Source of the DNA: Paramecium pentaurelia
Lineage: Eukaryota; Ciliophora; Oligohymenophorea; Peniculida; Parameciidae
Length of the DNA: 64,000 nucleotides
Direction: 5' to 3'
Assembly (NCBI GenBank): GCA_905183005.1
Contig: CAJJDO010000093.1
Span: forward strand, 311,576-375,575
The position numbers were made by a program, and so were the translations under genes. The notes under the pieces are model-generated. The model did not search any database and was not told where the DNA came from. It worked only from the letters and a program-made list of their open reading frames with translations. Of this stretch, positions 14,470 through 26,930 are shown piece by piece (position 1 is the first letter of the stretch; each line of letters opens with the position of its first letter).

Positions 14470-16012
14470 TCATTTTGCAATTCTTTTCAATTAGATGAAT
14501 TTGTCATCCTAAATTGTATAGACAAATTTCATAGACCAAACTTGTTTTTCACCTGAAAGACTCACTTCAAAATTCATCAATAAATAAATCAATAAGCATT
14601 TTACTTCCATTAATGCCATATGTTAGCCTATACAATTTCTTTTTCCAGTTGAAAATGGTAAAAATATAAATGGATCAATAATCTATTTATTCCATCTGTC
14701 AGGATTAAATTTAAAAGGATCTGAAAAATTCTTTACATCATAATTATTTGGCAATATACACAATTAAACTTATGAATTCTTTTTCAAAAAGTATTCTCCA
14801 ACCTTATGATCTTATTTAACTTCCCTCTCAACAAAATACGGAACAGGAGTATACATTCTCATACATTCATTGATAAAATTGGTAATAAAGCTTGATATAT
14901 TAATATTTTCGTTGTTTAATTGTTCATATGTTCCATATTACTTTTGAATTTCTTCTCTCAATTTTTTTTGCCATTCAGGATGGATAGACAAAGCATAACA
15001 ACATGCCCCAAATAGATGACTTGTTGTATCTATACCTGCAAAGATTAACATTATATATTATTGAATTGCATGTTCTTCAGTCAAATTTGGATTTTGTTCT
15101 AAATTGTAATATCTATTATTTACATATTGTGTTAATATATGCTGTTAAAAAGTCAGCTGGTTTATTTTACATTTATTATCTTTCTTTGATTGATACCCTC
15201 AAGATTTCTTTGATATTTTGAAGTCTTGCTAAAAGCTACTTTTCAACACTAGATAAGGTCCAATCTGGATAATCCGATTCTCCAAAAATAAAGGCTCTTG
15301 ATATGCATCGATATGGTGCTTCTCTGTATTGTGAGATGATGCTTACCAAAACATTCACTAATTCAGATAAGAATGTTTTCCCATTCAGATCCTTGAAACT
15401 TTGACTAAAGAAGGACTGGGTAATCACTTCTCCAACTATGTTACCTGATATGTTTATAATATTAATAGGTTCATTCTCTTGAACTGATTAGAACTTCTCT
15501 TCACATAGTCGTTTTATTAACGGTATTCTTGCTCTTAGCTAATCAAATTCAAAAGATTTTGAAAGCACATTTCTAGCCAATTTCCATTCATCTCCTTCTT
15601 GGAATACCAAACCTAATTATAAGAATAAATAAAACAAACCTTTGTAAAACATTTTGTCACCAAACAAAAATACTTTTGTTGCCTTTTTATAAAGATCTTA
15701 ATTCTAGAGGATGAATTTAATATGATCAGGTTTCAAAAATACATGTGTCAATCCCATAAATGAATTGCTCACAATCATTTCAACTTCAGGATTCTCTTAG
15801 GGAATCATCTTTTCGAAATGATAAAGGTCATTGTATTTCTAAATCTAATTTTAAAATTATCTGCCTCTTCCAAGCAATGGAAAATAAATCATATACATTT
15901 TCTTTCCATATTTTATCTTCATTAGCAAAATTTGGAATAATGGTTTTAAAATTAGCAATGCCAAGATTACAACCAAGTATAATATTATCTCCAAAAAAGA
16001 AAACTAAAACAT
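14470..16012 (-). CDS. Cytochrome P450 monooxygenase
   Basis: A complete three-exon gene of 496 residues. Exons are 15640-16012, 15124-15612 and 14470-15098; the introns are 27 nt (15613-15639) and 25 nt (15099-15123), both GT...TAG, and removing them gives an exact 497-codon frame. The N-terminus (MFQFSFLEIILYLVV) is a membrane anchor typical of ER P450s. Hallmarks in order: C-helix segment KGLVFQEGDEW; I-helix AGIDTT at 308-313; K-helix ExxR (E365, R368); PERF-like segment FNPDRW; heme-binding loop FSTGKRNCIG with the thiolate ligand Cys443. All catalytic elements are present, so an active heme monooxygenase acting on small hydrophobic compounds is expected. The substrate cannot be read from the sequence. 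Confidence 0.93.
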
Positions 16013-16337
16013 ATTTAATAAAAATTTTGAGTTTTATTTTCTCCCTTATAATGCATTTTTTTTATTGAATATTCCATAATTCATTTTAGAAGTTTGTTAT
16101 CAAAAATATATTAAATAAATTTTAGGAATTTACGAATCTAAAATGATGCTAACATATTTAATTAATATTTAATCAAATTTCCTAATTAGATATAATATAT
16201 ACATAAAATTAAGCCTACAATTAATCATATAATAGAGAATTGATTAATGATCAAACTAAGAGACAACTTACCAATAAAATGGATGAATTTTTATTTAGCA
16301 AAAATATTAAAACAAAGCAGTTTAGTTTAATAAGATA
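16013..16337. other. Intergenic, upstream of the P450 gene
   Basis: AT-rich sequence with no convincing gene. It presumably holds the P450 promoter, but no specific element is recognised. Confidence 0.4.
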
Positions 16338-16820
16338 TCAAACATAGAAAAAGTGAGAATGAATTTAGAGACCAAAAACTTATTTTAGGTAAAGATTGAG
16401 TTAAAGAATGAATTATTATTGACGTCTTTTATAACTATTGAACAATTAAAACAATTAAATATCAGTTTCTTCCCCTCTATAATGTATTTGAATAATTTTA
16501 ATGATTTTAAGAAGAATCCAAATATTTTATGTTTGAATCGTCTTTATTATCTTTGGAATCCATAGATTGTTCGAAATCCTTAGAGTATTCGAAATCCTGG
16601 ATAAATTACCAGAGATATCTAACGCTTAAATTACAAGCATATAAACTGTATAATATAAATGGTGTGTATTACTTCTCAATAATTTAACAACAGATAAAGC
16701 AAATAATTTAAATTACTATTAATTGGATTTCAATATATGCGAAATATTGATACTTTGAAACAAAATAAAAATCATAATTAACAAATCAAAACGGTTAGAT
16801 ATTAAATCCCTAACTTTCAT
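16338..16820 (-). CDS. Ambiguous 160-codon ORF with competing open frames
   Basis: On the minus strand an ATG at 16820 opens 160 codons to TGA at 16338-16340. The product is Leu/Ile-rich with a hydrophobic start (RFDLLIMIFILFQSI) and a basic C-terminal half. A second minus-strand frame is open from about 16785 to 16462 and reads more like ordinary Paramecium protein (YSKDFEQSMDSKDNKDDSN). A plus-strand frame is open over the same region. At most one can be real, or the region is a relic. No family is recognised and I do not prefer one frame strongly. Confidence 0.25.
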
Positions 16821-18554
16821 ATTATCTCTAATAGATGATATACTTAAAATTATAAAAAGTATAATATTTCCATTTTATTTTTCAATAAATACTTAGAATA
16901 TTTAGTTATTTTTATCAACAAGAATGAACTTAAGTTATACCATCAATTTAGACAGTATTCAGAAATTTATAAATTAATATCGAATATAACCATATTTTAT
17001 TTATACATTTATTCTAATATTTCAAAAATTTTCTAAACATAGTTATGGAATAATCTTTTCTTTCTTTAATTTAACTTTATAAAGTAAAGCCAACCTTTTG
17101 TATAGAAATATTTTTACAATTAATTAACAAAACTATCAATTAAAAATTATTTAATATTCTTATTGATTCATTTTAATTTCTCAGAAGTTTATGAAAAAAA
17201 ATGCATAATTCATTTAATAAAAATATCTTTAAAAAATGAAGCAACTATTAATCTATTTTAAAGGTCAATTGCAATATATAAGTTAAATTGCAATTTAGAT
17301 TTTTTGTAATAATTTATGCATTTGATTGTTCAAATTCTAATTTGGATTATTTCAATTTCGAAGAGTTAATTTTACTGTATTGAATTTCTATTTCTTATGT
17401 AAATCAATCATGATAGATTTGATTAATTTAGTTTTAGATGAGCAGAAAAAAAATGTGTATTTCTGAGAGTAATTATTGTTTAGAATGGAATAACAACTAT
17501 TGATTTTGAATTGAAGTATATTATATTCATTTGTGCTATATCTATTTGAATTAATTTGTAATATTTAAATGGTTTTAAAATGTTGCTGTGACATATAGAT
17601 TTGATTATATATTAATATGACCTTATTAAACAAATAAATGATACAAACATCTTCATTTAGATAGGCGATTAAAATTGCAAAATAGGAACACCCTTCATTT
17701 TTAACTCAATTATTGAGTAAAAATTTAAAAGGAAGTCAATCATATTAATTATTTTCTAACATTAGTTAAATATAAATTATTAATATTAGAATTTATAATC
17801 TAAAAATCTCTTCATATCATGCTCTTTGAAATTAGCAATTATACAGACCTAGAAATAGATGGCTAAGTAAAAATTTCTGAATAATTGAGAGAATATGAAC
17901 ATAAAGTAATTTAGTGATATATGCTTCGAAAATGATTATTTTTAATTCAATCAAATCCAAAATCACTTCCAATGTTTTAGATATATTCAATTAAGGATAG
18001 AATTATATAATTATTGTCTTGAAAATTTAATAAAATATAATAGAGAATGTTAATTTAATAATTATATACTGTAATTTGACCATAATAATTAAATTATAAC
18101 TATTATCATTAATTATTTATATTTAATTTTGATAGACTATTAAAATTAAATTAAAAAATTCTTATAATCTTAATGTATTATTAAATTTTAGAATAACAAG
18201 TAAGAACTTAAAATTAGATTAACGATCTACTATTTTATAAAATTTCACGTATTGTTTTAAACTAAATCCTTATTTTTGATCTTTCAACATAACAATTATG
18301 TTTAATAAATTACTCCTTTTTTAAGATATACTTATTTCTATCCATACTGCTTGAATTAAATAATAAATTACTTTGGACAAAATAACGAATCAACATTTAG
18401 ACTAAGAACTAAATGATAGTTACTTTGAAGAGCCTATTATTTTAAAGATGTATTCTCTAATTAATAATCGGTTTAATCAATTAAATATTTCTAATTCTAT
18501 TACAATAATTTATAAATCATCATTATTTTTAATATTTTTTATCATTATTTTTAA
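16821..18554. other. Long intergenic stretch with short ORF-like pieces
   Basis: No gene is supported. A 33-codon plus-strand ORF at 17819-17917 (MLFEISNYTDLEIDGQ...) and an open stretch at about 18370-18554 (contains NQHLDQELNDSYFEEP) read like protein but are short and isolated. They may be relics or 5' pieces of lost genes. The remainder is AT-rich sequence. Confidence 0.3.
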
Positions 18555-19838
18555 ATGAATTAATAAGGAAGTAAATCTCAAGTTGATGAGTAGAAGTAAC
18601 GCTTATAATCTATAATAAAATAAACAACAAAATCATAAATAATTACATCAAAACCTGCTAAAGAATAAATAGTAATATTAAATGAAGAAATTAATAAAAT
18701 AGATAATGATAAAAATCTTACAAATGATTAAAAACAATACTATAAGAATGAATATCAGTAAAAACTATTAACAAAATTAAGAGAGTCAGGTGATGCAAAA
18801 TCAATTCCTCATATCAATTAGAATATTGAAATTTCAAATCCTGATCTGCTGTTTTATGTTTTAAAAGAATCCTTATTAAGAGATTAAAATAGAGAGTTAT
18901 TGAAAATTAATTCAATTTATTCAGCTGGATTTGATTCAATTATAAGAGTATTTGGCTAAGATTAATCTTTTATTAAAGTTAGAAACACAAATCTTGATTA
19001 TGATAAAATAGTTAATAATGAGTAATTATTAGAACAAACTTTGATAGAATTTAAGGGAAAACTATCAACCTCACTTAAAATTCCATTTGATTAAATTGAA
19101 ATATTAGGAGTATCAAAGGGAAGCTTTGAAATTAGTTTTTAAATTAAGGGAAAAACTATTGAAGAAATTTAATTAGAAATTTAAAATAATCCAAATGCAT
19201 AAACCTTTTTAAATGAATATTGCAATGGAATAATAGAATATCTAGCATATTTTGATTTAGCAAAAGCGAATAGTAGATCAAAAGTAGCTATATCTTTAAA
19301 TGATTTCAACCCTCAATACAATATGACTTGGGAAGGCTTTAAGGAGAAAGAATAAAGAGGACCTTTTAATAATAGATACGATTATTATTTCCCAAAAGGT
19401 TGTTTTGGGTTTGGGTTAAATGTTAAAAAATATGGAGACAATTAAGATTGGATATAAATGAATGGCAATCCTAATGAATGGAGAATTATGTATCATGGTA
19501 CCAAAAATTATGCTGTTAATTCAATTATTTAAAATAATTTAATACCTGGTTAAGGTAATGCTTGTGCTTTGAATGATTGTATAGATGAATTTGGAAAAAC
19601 AGTGAAAGTAGGAAATGGAATTTATTTCTCAAATGATTATAATGTCTGTATAAAGGATGGATATGCTAATTACGTTTAAGTTTGTAATAAATAATTTGCT
19701 CCAATCCTTATGTCGAGAGTAAATCCAAAAAAAATAAGACAGGGAGGAGATTATATGATCAAAAAATAATATTTTGTAGTTAATAATTCAATAGATGTTA
19801 GACCATATAGAATTCTATTACATGAAAAAAAATAATGA
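18555..19838 (+). CDS. PARP/ADP-ribosyltransferase-like protein
   Basis: A single-exon gene of 427 residues ending at TGA 19836-19838. The N-terminal 110 residues are polar and Gln/Lys-rich, with possible coiled coil. The middle (about 110-260) is a folded region of unknown type with motif ILGVSKGSFEI. The C-terminal third resembles the PARP catalytic fold: WRIMYHGTK with His314, then GNGIYFS with Tyr357, then KQYFVVNNSIDVRPYRILL, which lines up with the last strands of PARPs. In that alignment the third catalytic position (Glu in polymerising PARPs) is Gln405, encoded by TAA. This suggests a mono-ADP-ribosyltransferase or an inactive member. The fold assignment is by eye and the target is unknown. 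No introns are needed. Confidence 0.7.
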
Positions 19839-20172
19839 ATTGGTTTTATTTATAATTATAAATGTTAATTTCTAAATCTTAAAGGATAATTTTAAATAAC
19901 ATTTTTTGATAATTTTTGTATTAAGTTACTTATAAATGATTATCAAATTCGAAAGAGAATTATACAAAAAATGTTGTTTGTCTAAACAAAAAAAAGAAAA
20001 ATTTAGATTATTCTTGTAGGCTAATAAATGCTATAATCTATTACTTTCACAAATGAGATGTTTTGAAATGCATAATTAATTTATGGATTGCCTAAATTCC
20101 TATAAAGTAATGAGATTTATACTTTATAAAGACATAAAGTTTTGATATTCAAATGTAGGGTATTTCAGATCT
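19839..20172. other. Intergenic
   Basis: AT-rich sequence between the convergent PARP-like gene and the minus-strand relic. No gene or site is recognised. Confidence 0.4.
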
Positions 20173-20720
20173 TCATCTTTTTTTGTTTATTTTTACAAAT
20201 CCTATGTTAAGAAGTTATGAAAAATTTATCTTCAGACATTTGAAATTCAAATATTATAATTATTTCATGGAAAAATATCTATCCTGCCTGTCAATACACC
20301 TAGAGATACTACTTGCATAATTTAATATTAATCTACTTTCAGGAATAATGAGAGGCCTTGACTTAAACTTGAAATACAATTAAGCAAGAAAACTAAATTT
20401 CAAAAGAACCATTAACTATGAATAAGAAATTATAAGCAGAACAAAACAATATTATTGAGCAATTCTTTAATTATTCTTATCTGATTGAGTATCTTTTTCC
20501 ATAATAATTTCTGATATTATTTCTAATAGGTTATTTACAAAATCATCAAATGTTAAAATATTGATTCATTCCTTACTTTCTCTATGTTCTGTGTAGTTTC
20601 CAACTGCATTTTGTGACTCTTCAATCAATTCAACTATTAGTCACTGTCTAAACTAGTTCATATAATCTTTTATTTACTTTTCATACTTTTATAGATATCT
20701 ATTTAGTACTTTTCTATATA
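20173..20720 (-). pseudogene. Minus-strand pseudogene with two in-frame TGA codons
   Basis: One minus-strand frame runs from about 20720 to TGA at 20173 and reads like protein throughout: KVLNRYLQKYEKQIKDYMNQ, then VELIEESQNAVGNYTEHRES, then FDDFVNNLLEIISEIIMEKD, then ESRLILNYASSISRCIDRQD. It is interrupted by two TGA codons, after FRQ and after ESKE. Both sit where a TGG (Trp) would fit, so two G-to-A changes would explain them. The protein is helical and charged. No family is recognised. It could alternatively be a gene with unusual introns, but no good intron covers either TGA. Confidence 0.45.
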
Positions 20721-21308
20721 TATTCAAATTAATACAGATTAGGTTACAGGTTTTAAATTCTTTTAAATTTAAATAAGATTCAATAGAGAAAATAAACTTT
20801 ATATTTGATTATATATTACAATAAAATCCTTAATTAAGAAATAATTCAAATATTATTAATAAAAAATTTTAAATTCCAAATACTTGAACGTATATATATT
20901 TATTACAAAATATTTTTCGATTATTTAGAAAAGGAATGAGTTAATCTTAATTCTTGATAATAAAATAACATTCTATTATATTTAATATTGATTAAATGAA
21001 AGAACCTTGATAAAGATCGAAGATTTACATAATTATTTAGTCTTATTTCGAAATTACTTAAAGCTAACCCCAGTATTTAATTTTATACATATTAATTTTA
21101 TACATATTAATTTTCTATCGAAGTATTAATTTAACTAAAATTTACAGAAAAAATTATTAAAATAGAGATTCAAATATAAGAAAATAGGGAAAATATAAAA
21201 TTTACATATTAATTTTGTACTAATTACAAACTGACATAATTCAAAAATAATAGTAGTAGCAAATTAGAATTTGAATTTTAAATGAAAAATGTAAAAAAAA
21301 TGATTTTA
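20721..21308. other. Intergenic with a short tandem repeat next to the gap
   Basis: No gene is seen. At 21086-21115 the sequence repeats a 15-nt unit (ttttatacatattaa) about twice with a third partial copy. The stretch ends at an assembly gap. Confidence 0.4.
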
Positions 21309-21880
21309 NNNNNNNNNNNNNNNNNNNNNNNNNNNNNNNNNNNNNNNNNNNNNNNNNNNNNNNNNNNNNNNNNNNNNNNNNNNNNNNNNNNNNNNNNNNN
21401 NNNNNNNNNNNNNNNNNNNNNNNNNNNNNNNNNNNNNNNNNNNNNNNNNNNNNNNNNNNNNNNNNNNNNNNNNNNNNNNNNNNNNNNNNNNNNNNNNNNN
21501 NNNNNNNNNNNNNNNNNNNNNNNNNNNNNNNNNNNNNNNNNNNNNNNNNNNNNNNNNNNNNNNNNNNNNNNNNNNNNNNNNNNNNNNNNNNNNNNNNNNN
21601 NNNNNNNNNNNNNNNNNNNNNNNNNNNNNNNNNNNNNNNNNNNNNNNNNNNNNNNNNNNNNNNNNNNNNNNNNNNNNNNNNNNNNNNNNNNNNNNNNNNN
21701 NNNNNNNNNNNNNNNNNNNNNNNNNNNNNNNNNNNNNNNNNNNNNNNNNNNNNNNNNNNNNNNNNNNNNNNNNNNNNNNNNNNNNNNNNNNNNNNNNNNN
21801 NNNNNNNNNNNNNNNNNNNNNNNNNNNNNNNNNNNNNNNNNNNNNNNNNNNNNNNNNNNNNNNNNNNNNNNNNNNNNNNN
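21309..21880. other. Assembly gap, 572 N
   Basis: Run of N. Nothing can be said about its content. ORFs drawn across it are artefacts. Confidence 0.99.
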
Positions 21881-22152
21881 TTCTTGTTATTATACTTCTC
21901 AATATCAATATAGTCTTCGCGAGAATACTGAAATACATAAGAAAGAAAATATGATTTATTTTAAGAAAAATAATACGTTGTATTTGAGCATTTCTATCTA
22001 ATTTACTCCTCGATATATTGATCAGAATCATATTTGTCTTATAAATATGAGAAATTATTGCAAAAGCCTGTAAGATGTATTTTTTGGAACCAAAAAATTT
22101 ATTTCTTTTAAAATAAATGATATTTTATATTTATAAAGATTCTTTACAATAT

Positions 22153-24924
22153 TCAATTTTACTTTTATTAAAATTCTATTTAGCTTTCCAAAATATAACT
22201 TCCTCTTTATTTCAATAGTTATCTTAAATCAATTCCTGCTTTATTAATAAATTCTCCTTTGAAAATTAAGGCACCTTTTGCTTAAAATATTGGCTTTTAA
22301 GAAATCAGTAAAATTGTAATATAATTGTCTACTAAAATCATATATAATATAATACCCCTTTATGAAAAAGTACTAGGAATATCTTTATATATTTAATCGA
22401 CGGAAATTTATTGTCCTACATTAATATTCATATAATTAATATCAAATGCTGATAGGGCGGCTTCAGATAAATTATATGGTGGTTCAATAAAAAAACTCTG
22501 TCCATCCAATCTAGTTTAGTATTGTAAATTCTAAACATCCCATAAACGAATTGAATTATCTTGACTACCAGATACTAATTTAGTACTGTCAGGAGAAAAG
22601 CACACTGATCGGACAGTATTACTATGACCTTCTAATGTAGATTTTTATTATCCTGTCTTAACATCCCATAAACGGATAGAATTATCCACACTACCAGATG
22701 CTAACGTGGTTCCATCACGAGAAAAACATACTGTTAAGACTTCATGACTATGACCTTCAAATTAAATATTTTTTTTTCCTGTCTTAACATCCCACAAGCA
22801 GATAGAGTTATCCTCACTGCCAGATGCTAATGTGGTTCCATCAGGAGAAAAGCACACTGATAGTACTCCATGACTATGACCATCAAATTTAGAATGTTTT
22901 TTTCTTGTTTTTACATTCCACAAACGGATAGAATTATCATACCTTCCAGTTGCTAATGTTATACCGTCAGGAGAGAAGCATACTTAATTCACACTTTCAC
23001 CATGACCTATTAATTTAGATTTTAATTGTCCTGTCTTTACATCCCATAAACAGATAGACTTATCAAAACTGGCAGATGCTAATGTAGTACCATCAGGAGA
23101 GAAGCATACTGATAGCACTCCAGAAATATGACCATATAATTCCAATTTTAATTTTCCTGTCGTGACATCCCATATACAGATAGACTTATCCGAACTACCA
23201 GATGCTAATGTATTACTATCAGGAGAGAAGCAAACTGAATTGACACTATCACCATGACCCATAAATATCGATTTTTATTAGCCAGTCTTGACGTCCCATA
23301 AACAAATAACCTAATCACCACTACTAGAGGCTAATGTAGTACCGTCAGGAGAGTAACACACCGAATTAACACTATCACCGTGACCTATCAACTGAGTATT
23401 GTATTATCCTGTTAAAACATCCCATAAATAGATGGACTTATCTGAACTACCAGAGGCTAATGTACTACCGTCAGGAGAGAAACATACTGAATTTACACTA
23501 TCACCATGACCTATTAACTGAGATTTTTATTGTTATGTCACAACATCCCATAAATAAATAGACTTATCTACACTACCAGATGCTAATGAAATACCATCAG
23601 GAGAGAAGCATAATGAAAGTACTCCCTGACTATGACCATCTAATTACGATATTTATTGTCCTGTCTTCACATTCCATAAACGAATCGAATTATCGTTACT
23701 TCCAGATGCTAATGTTTTACCATCAGGAGAAAAGCATACTGAAAGGACTCCAAAACTATGACCTTCTAATTTATGTTTTAATTGTCCTGTCTTAACATCC
23801 CATAAACAGATAGACTTATCATCACCACCAGATGCTAATGTGGTTCCATTAGGAGAAAAGCATACTGATAGGACTCCATAACTATGGCCATAAAGTTACT
23901 ATTTTAATTGTCCTGTCTTAACATCCCATAAAATGATAGACTTATCATCACTACCAGACGCTAATGTGGTACCATCAGGAGAGAAGCATATTGAATAGAC
24001 AGTATTACAATTACCCTCAAATTTTATCTTTTATTATCCTGTCTTAACATTCCATAAACAGATAGACTTATCATCACTACTAGATGCTAATGAAATACCA
24101 TCAGGAGAGAAGCATAATGAAAGTACTCCCTGACTGTGACCATCTAATTACGATATTTACTGTCCTGTCTTAAAATCCCATAAACGAATCGAATTATCAT
24201 TACTTCCAGATGCTAATATTTTACCATTAGGAGAAAAGCATACTGATTTGACATAACTACTATGACCATTTAAATGATGAAATTCATTAATCCTTATGTT
24301 CTTCCATTTGCAGTTTAATAGTAAAGCCCCATTTAAATTTATTCCGCTTATATCAACATTGTCTAATTCAGACCCACTCAAATTGCTTCTTATTAAATTT
24401 GCTCCAACTATAGAAGTATTTTTAATTCTAATATTTATAAAGCTTTGTTTTGATAGATCAACTTTCATTTCAACTAATAAGTTCAGTGAGTTTGATCCAC
24501 TTTATATAAATTTTTCATCTATAGATGTGAGAGAAACTAGAAATTTTAAAAATTAGATAATTTTTTTGTTTTTGGATATATTTTGAATGAGTTCTTGTCT
24601 CCTTTCCAAGTATATTTTTGTGGAATAGTCATTTTTATTAAAGTCATGTTCATAAATACTTTTTATAATATTAGTAATTTTTGTAATGTTATTTGTTACA
24701 TCTTTTAACTTCTATTACTTATCAACAAACGAATAATTTAATTCTTCTATGATGTATTATTATATATGCTTTTGAGCATCATCTTTCGAAAGAGATTTTT
24801 GGCAATCAGAAATATTTTCTTTTCTAAACATTTCAATTATCACATTATATAGTTAATCATCAATATGGTTAGATGAAGCTAGATGCTCATGCAAATCTTA
24901 TTTCTATTTATAACTACAATTCAT
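22153..24924 (-). CDS. Pentapeptide-repeat plus 14-WD40 protein 1
   Basis: A single-exon gene of 923 residues (2,772 nt, exact frame). Residues 1-150 form a helical, charged domain (MNCSYKQKQDLHEHL...). Residues about 150-215 carry pentapeptide-like A(N/D)LxxS units (ANLIRSNLSGSELDNVD). Residues about 218-803 hold 14 WD40 repeats spaced at a regular 126 nt (42 residues), consensus GHxxxVxSVCFSPDG then LASGSxDxSIRLWD. Fourteen blades would make two seven-bladed propellers. The last 120 residues are a conserved tail with FQAKGALIFKGEFINK and LKQRGSYILE. The role is probably as a protein-binding scaffold. Its paralogue at 34949-37645 shares every domain. The repeats are very alike at DNA level, implying recent expansion or homogenisation. 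Confidence 0.9.
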
Positions 24925-24954
24925 TATTATTATTTTTTCTTAAATAATGAATTT

Positions 24955-25100
24955 CAAATTATTTTTTTTAATCTTTAAGCAACCAAATCAAAAGTATCTT
25001 GTGGATTTTTGTAAATAAAAAATGCAAAACCTTTCATAAGATTTGGAATTGATTATAATTGAGGTAAAATTGGATATTGTGAAATCAAATAGACTGCACA
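24955..25100 (-). pseudogene. C-terminal gene fragment upstream of WD40 gene 1
   Basis: A minus-strand open stretch ends at TGA 24955-24957, only 30 bp before the WD40 start. It reads SQYPILPQLQSIPNLMKGF followed by FIYKNPQDTFDLVAQRLKKII. It is cut by TGA at 25101. The text is protein-like, but only about 48 codons survive. It could be the last exon of a gene or a relic. No family is recognised. Confidence 0.3.
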
Positions 25101-25744
25101 TCACTTTATTCATTGATAATATGGAATATATTATTCTACTCTGAAAATTGAAAGTAAAAATAATTACATAATTTCAATTTTCTCAAAAAATTCTTAATCA
25201 ATAAAATTTTTTTTATTTTTTCCCTCTCTCAAACATTCTTAATTTTTTCTTCTATCATATTTTCAAAATAGTATTGAATGATAGTATTTTTCCCTTTAAC
25301 TATCAATATAGAAGAAAGATATTGAAAATTAGTTTATAAATAATCTCTTAATGTACTGAGGAGGTTTCTTAAATTATCTAACATACTTACTTGACATATC
25401 CGAATTAAAGTGAAATGTTATAAAGCGATTTCTTATGGTCTCAATTTTACATTTTTTATACTTATTATACATCTTTCTTATCAATAAAATTTATTATTTA
25501 TTAAATTCTACTTTAAATACATTTCTAAGCCTTGATATTTTGAATATGTATTATTTGTTTCTGATAATAAATAATTTTATTGCAAATAAGTTCTTAATCA
25601 GAAATTCTTAATTTTGTGAATATTGTAGAGATGATTTCAAATAAGTAGAATAGAGTAAGAAATTTAGAATGACAGCGATAAAAAATCAGAAGATAATGCA
25701 TGATAACTATCCGTTTAGAAATGATAATCGGATGATAATAGTGC
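25101..25744. other. Intergenic
   Basis: AT-rich stretch with no supported gene or site. Confidence 0.35.
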
Positions 25745-26170
25745 TCATGTTTGCTCAGTATGCTTCTTCTCTTCTGTTAATACTAGGTTAGCTTCTGTTA
25801 TTGATCTAAAATCATCGATTTTTTGGATTTTAAACAGAATTCTAAAGTTAACCCTCAAATAATCACTATAAAATTTCTTTGACCAAATTAAACCTATTCC
25901 ATCAATCAACTCCTTTTCAGAATATCGTACTAATGTTAAATTATATTTATTAAATTTATTTTAAATCTTCGTTTTAACTTTTAATCAACTATAGAATATC
26001 TTTAGGAGTTTAAATCTTTACAAGAGTATTTTTAAATTATTCAGGCATAGATTTAGGGCTTATTTAAATCTAAATTAAAGCCATCAACACCTGGCATTCC
26101 TTCTAATTCATAAATTAGATCAAGGATTTAATCAGTATTCCGATTATTGACAAAATTTCTAAATGAATTA
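25745..26170 (-). pseudogene. Frameshifted minus-strand gene remnant, unrecognised
   Basis: Three protein-like pieces lie in order on the minus strand: ELEGMPGVDGFNLDLNKPQ (about 26095), MPEQFKNTLVKIQTPKDILQ (about 26045), and a longer one ending at TGA 25745 with VRYSEKELIDGIGLIWSKKF and KIDDFRSITEANLVLTEEKK. They are in different frames and no convincing short introns link them, so a frameshifted pseudogene is most likely. No domain is recognised. Confidence 0.4.
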
Positions 26171-26329
26171 TAACTATGTTAATAACATAAATACTTTATT
26201 TTTATTATTCATTTTTTATTGAATGTATCTGATTAACTTAAAGAAGAATATCTTTTGTGAGAATAACTCCAGCAAAATTAAACATAGTATTAGTTCAAAT
26301 ATTATTATGACAAAACTTATAGAATGACA

Positions 26330-26930
26330 TATATTTGCATGTTAGATATTAAAAATGCCTTAAAGTTTTTAAGCATTAATCTTACCTAAAAAAGTTAAGA
26401 ACAGTACTTCAGAACATCAAAAATATGAATAATTATTAAAGAATAATTAGAAGCAAACAATACTCAAATTGTAGAAAACTCATAAGAACGACAAGAACTT
26501 AGTCTTGGATGATAATTTTTGGAAAACAAAAGTCTAATCAATTAGGAATATATACTTTTTGAGGGAGATAAGTACAGCACATTATTGAAGGATAACTAGA
26601 TGAGATTAATAAAAATTAAAACCTCTTTGTAGAAATACATGAAAAAGAAATAGAAAGCTTTGATATTATAGTTTCTCTTCAACAAAGATTAGCCACATTT
26701 GAAATTTAACATTTGATGTATTTAATAAATTAACGGTAGATTAACTTTATTTTATTGAAACTTTCTGATTAAATTATAAAAATTCAACAATTTTGCAGTA
26801 ATAGGAATTAGAAACAACATTTTTATTCTATAAAATATTTTAACTTATTAAAAGTAACAATAATTGATGTAATTTCATCTTATATTTAGATAAAAATAAT
26901 GATTACAATATAAAATTTAATTCCAAATAA
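26330..26930 (+). pseudogene. Coiled-coil gene remnant
   Basis: Plus-strand pieces read as a charged helical protein: EHQKYEQLLKNNQKQTILKL, NTQIVENSQERQELSLG, then after a frame change IIEGQLDEINKNQNLFVEIH and KEIESFDIIVSLQQRLATFE. The last frame stays open to about 26930. Heptad-like spacing suggests a coiled coil. At least one in-frame TGA and one frame change break it. It could be an intron-containing gene whose splice sites I missed; I favour a pseudogene. Confidence 0.35.

Noticed and set aside
21282..22031. ORFs spanning the first gap
   Set aside because: They consist almost entirely of N; no coding evidence.
22984..24468. Separate small WD40 genes on the minus strand, and plus-strand ORFs at 23580-23795 and 24296-24556
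   Set aside because: In the ciliate code they merge into one 923-residue gene; the plus ORFs are shadows of its repeats.
22153..24924. CRISPR array or minisatellite from the 126-nt periodicity
   Set aside because: The period is that of 42-residue WD40 units in an open frame; there are no short identical repeats with unique spacers.
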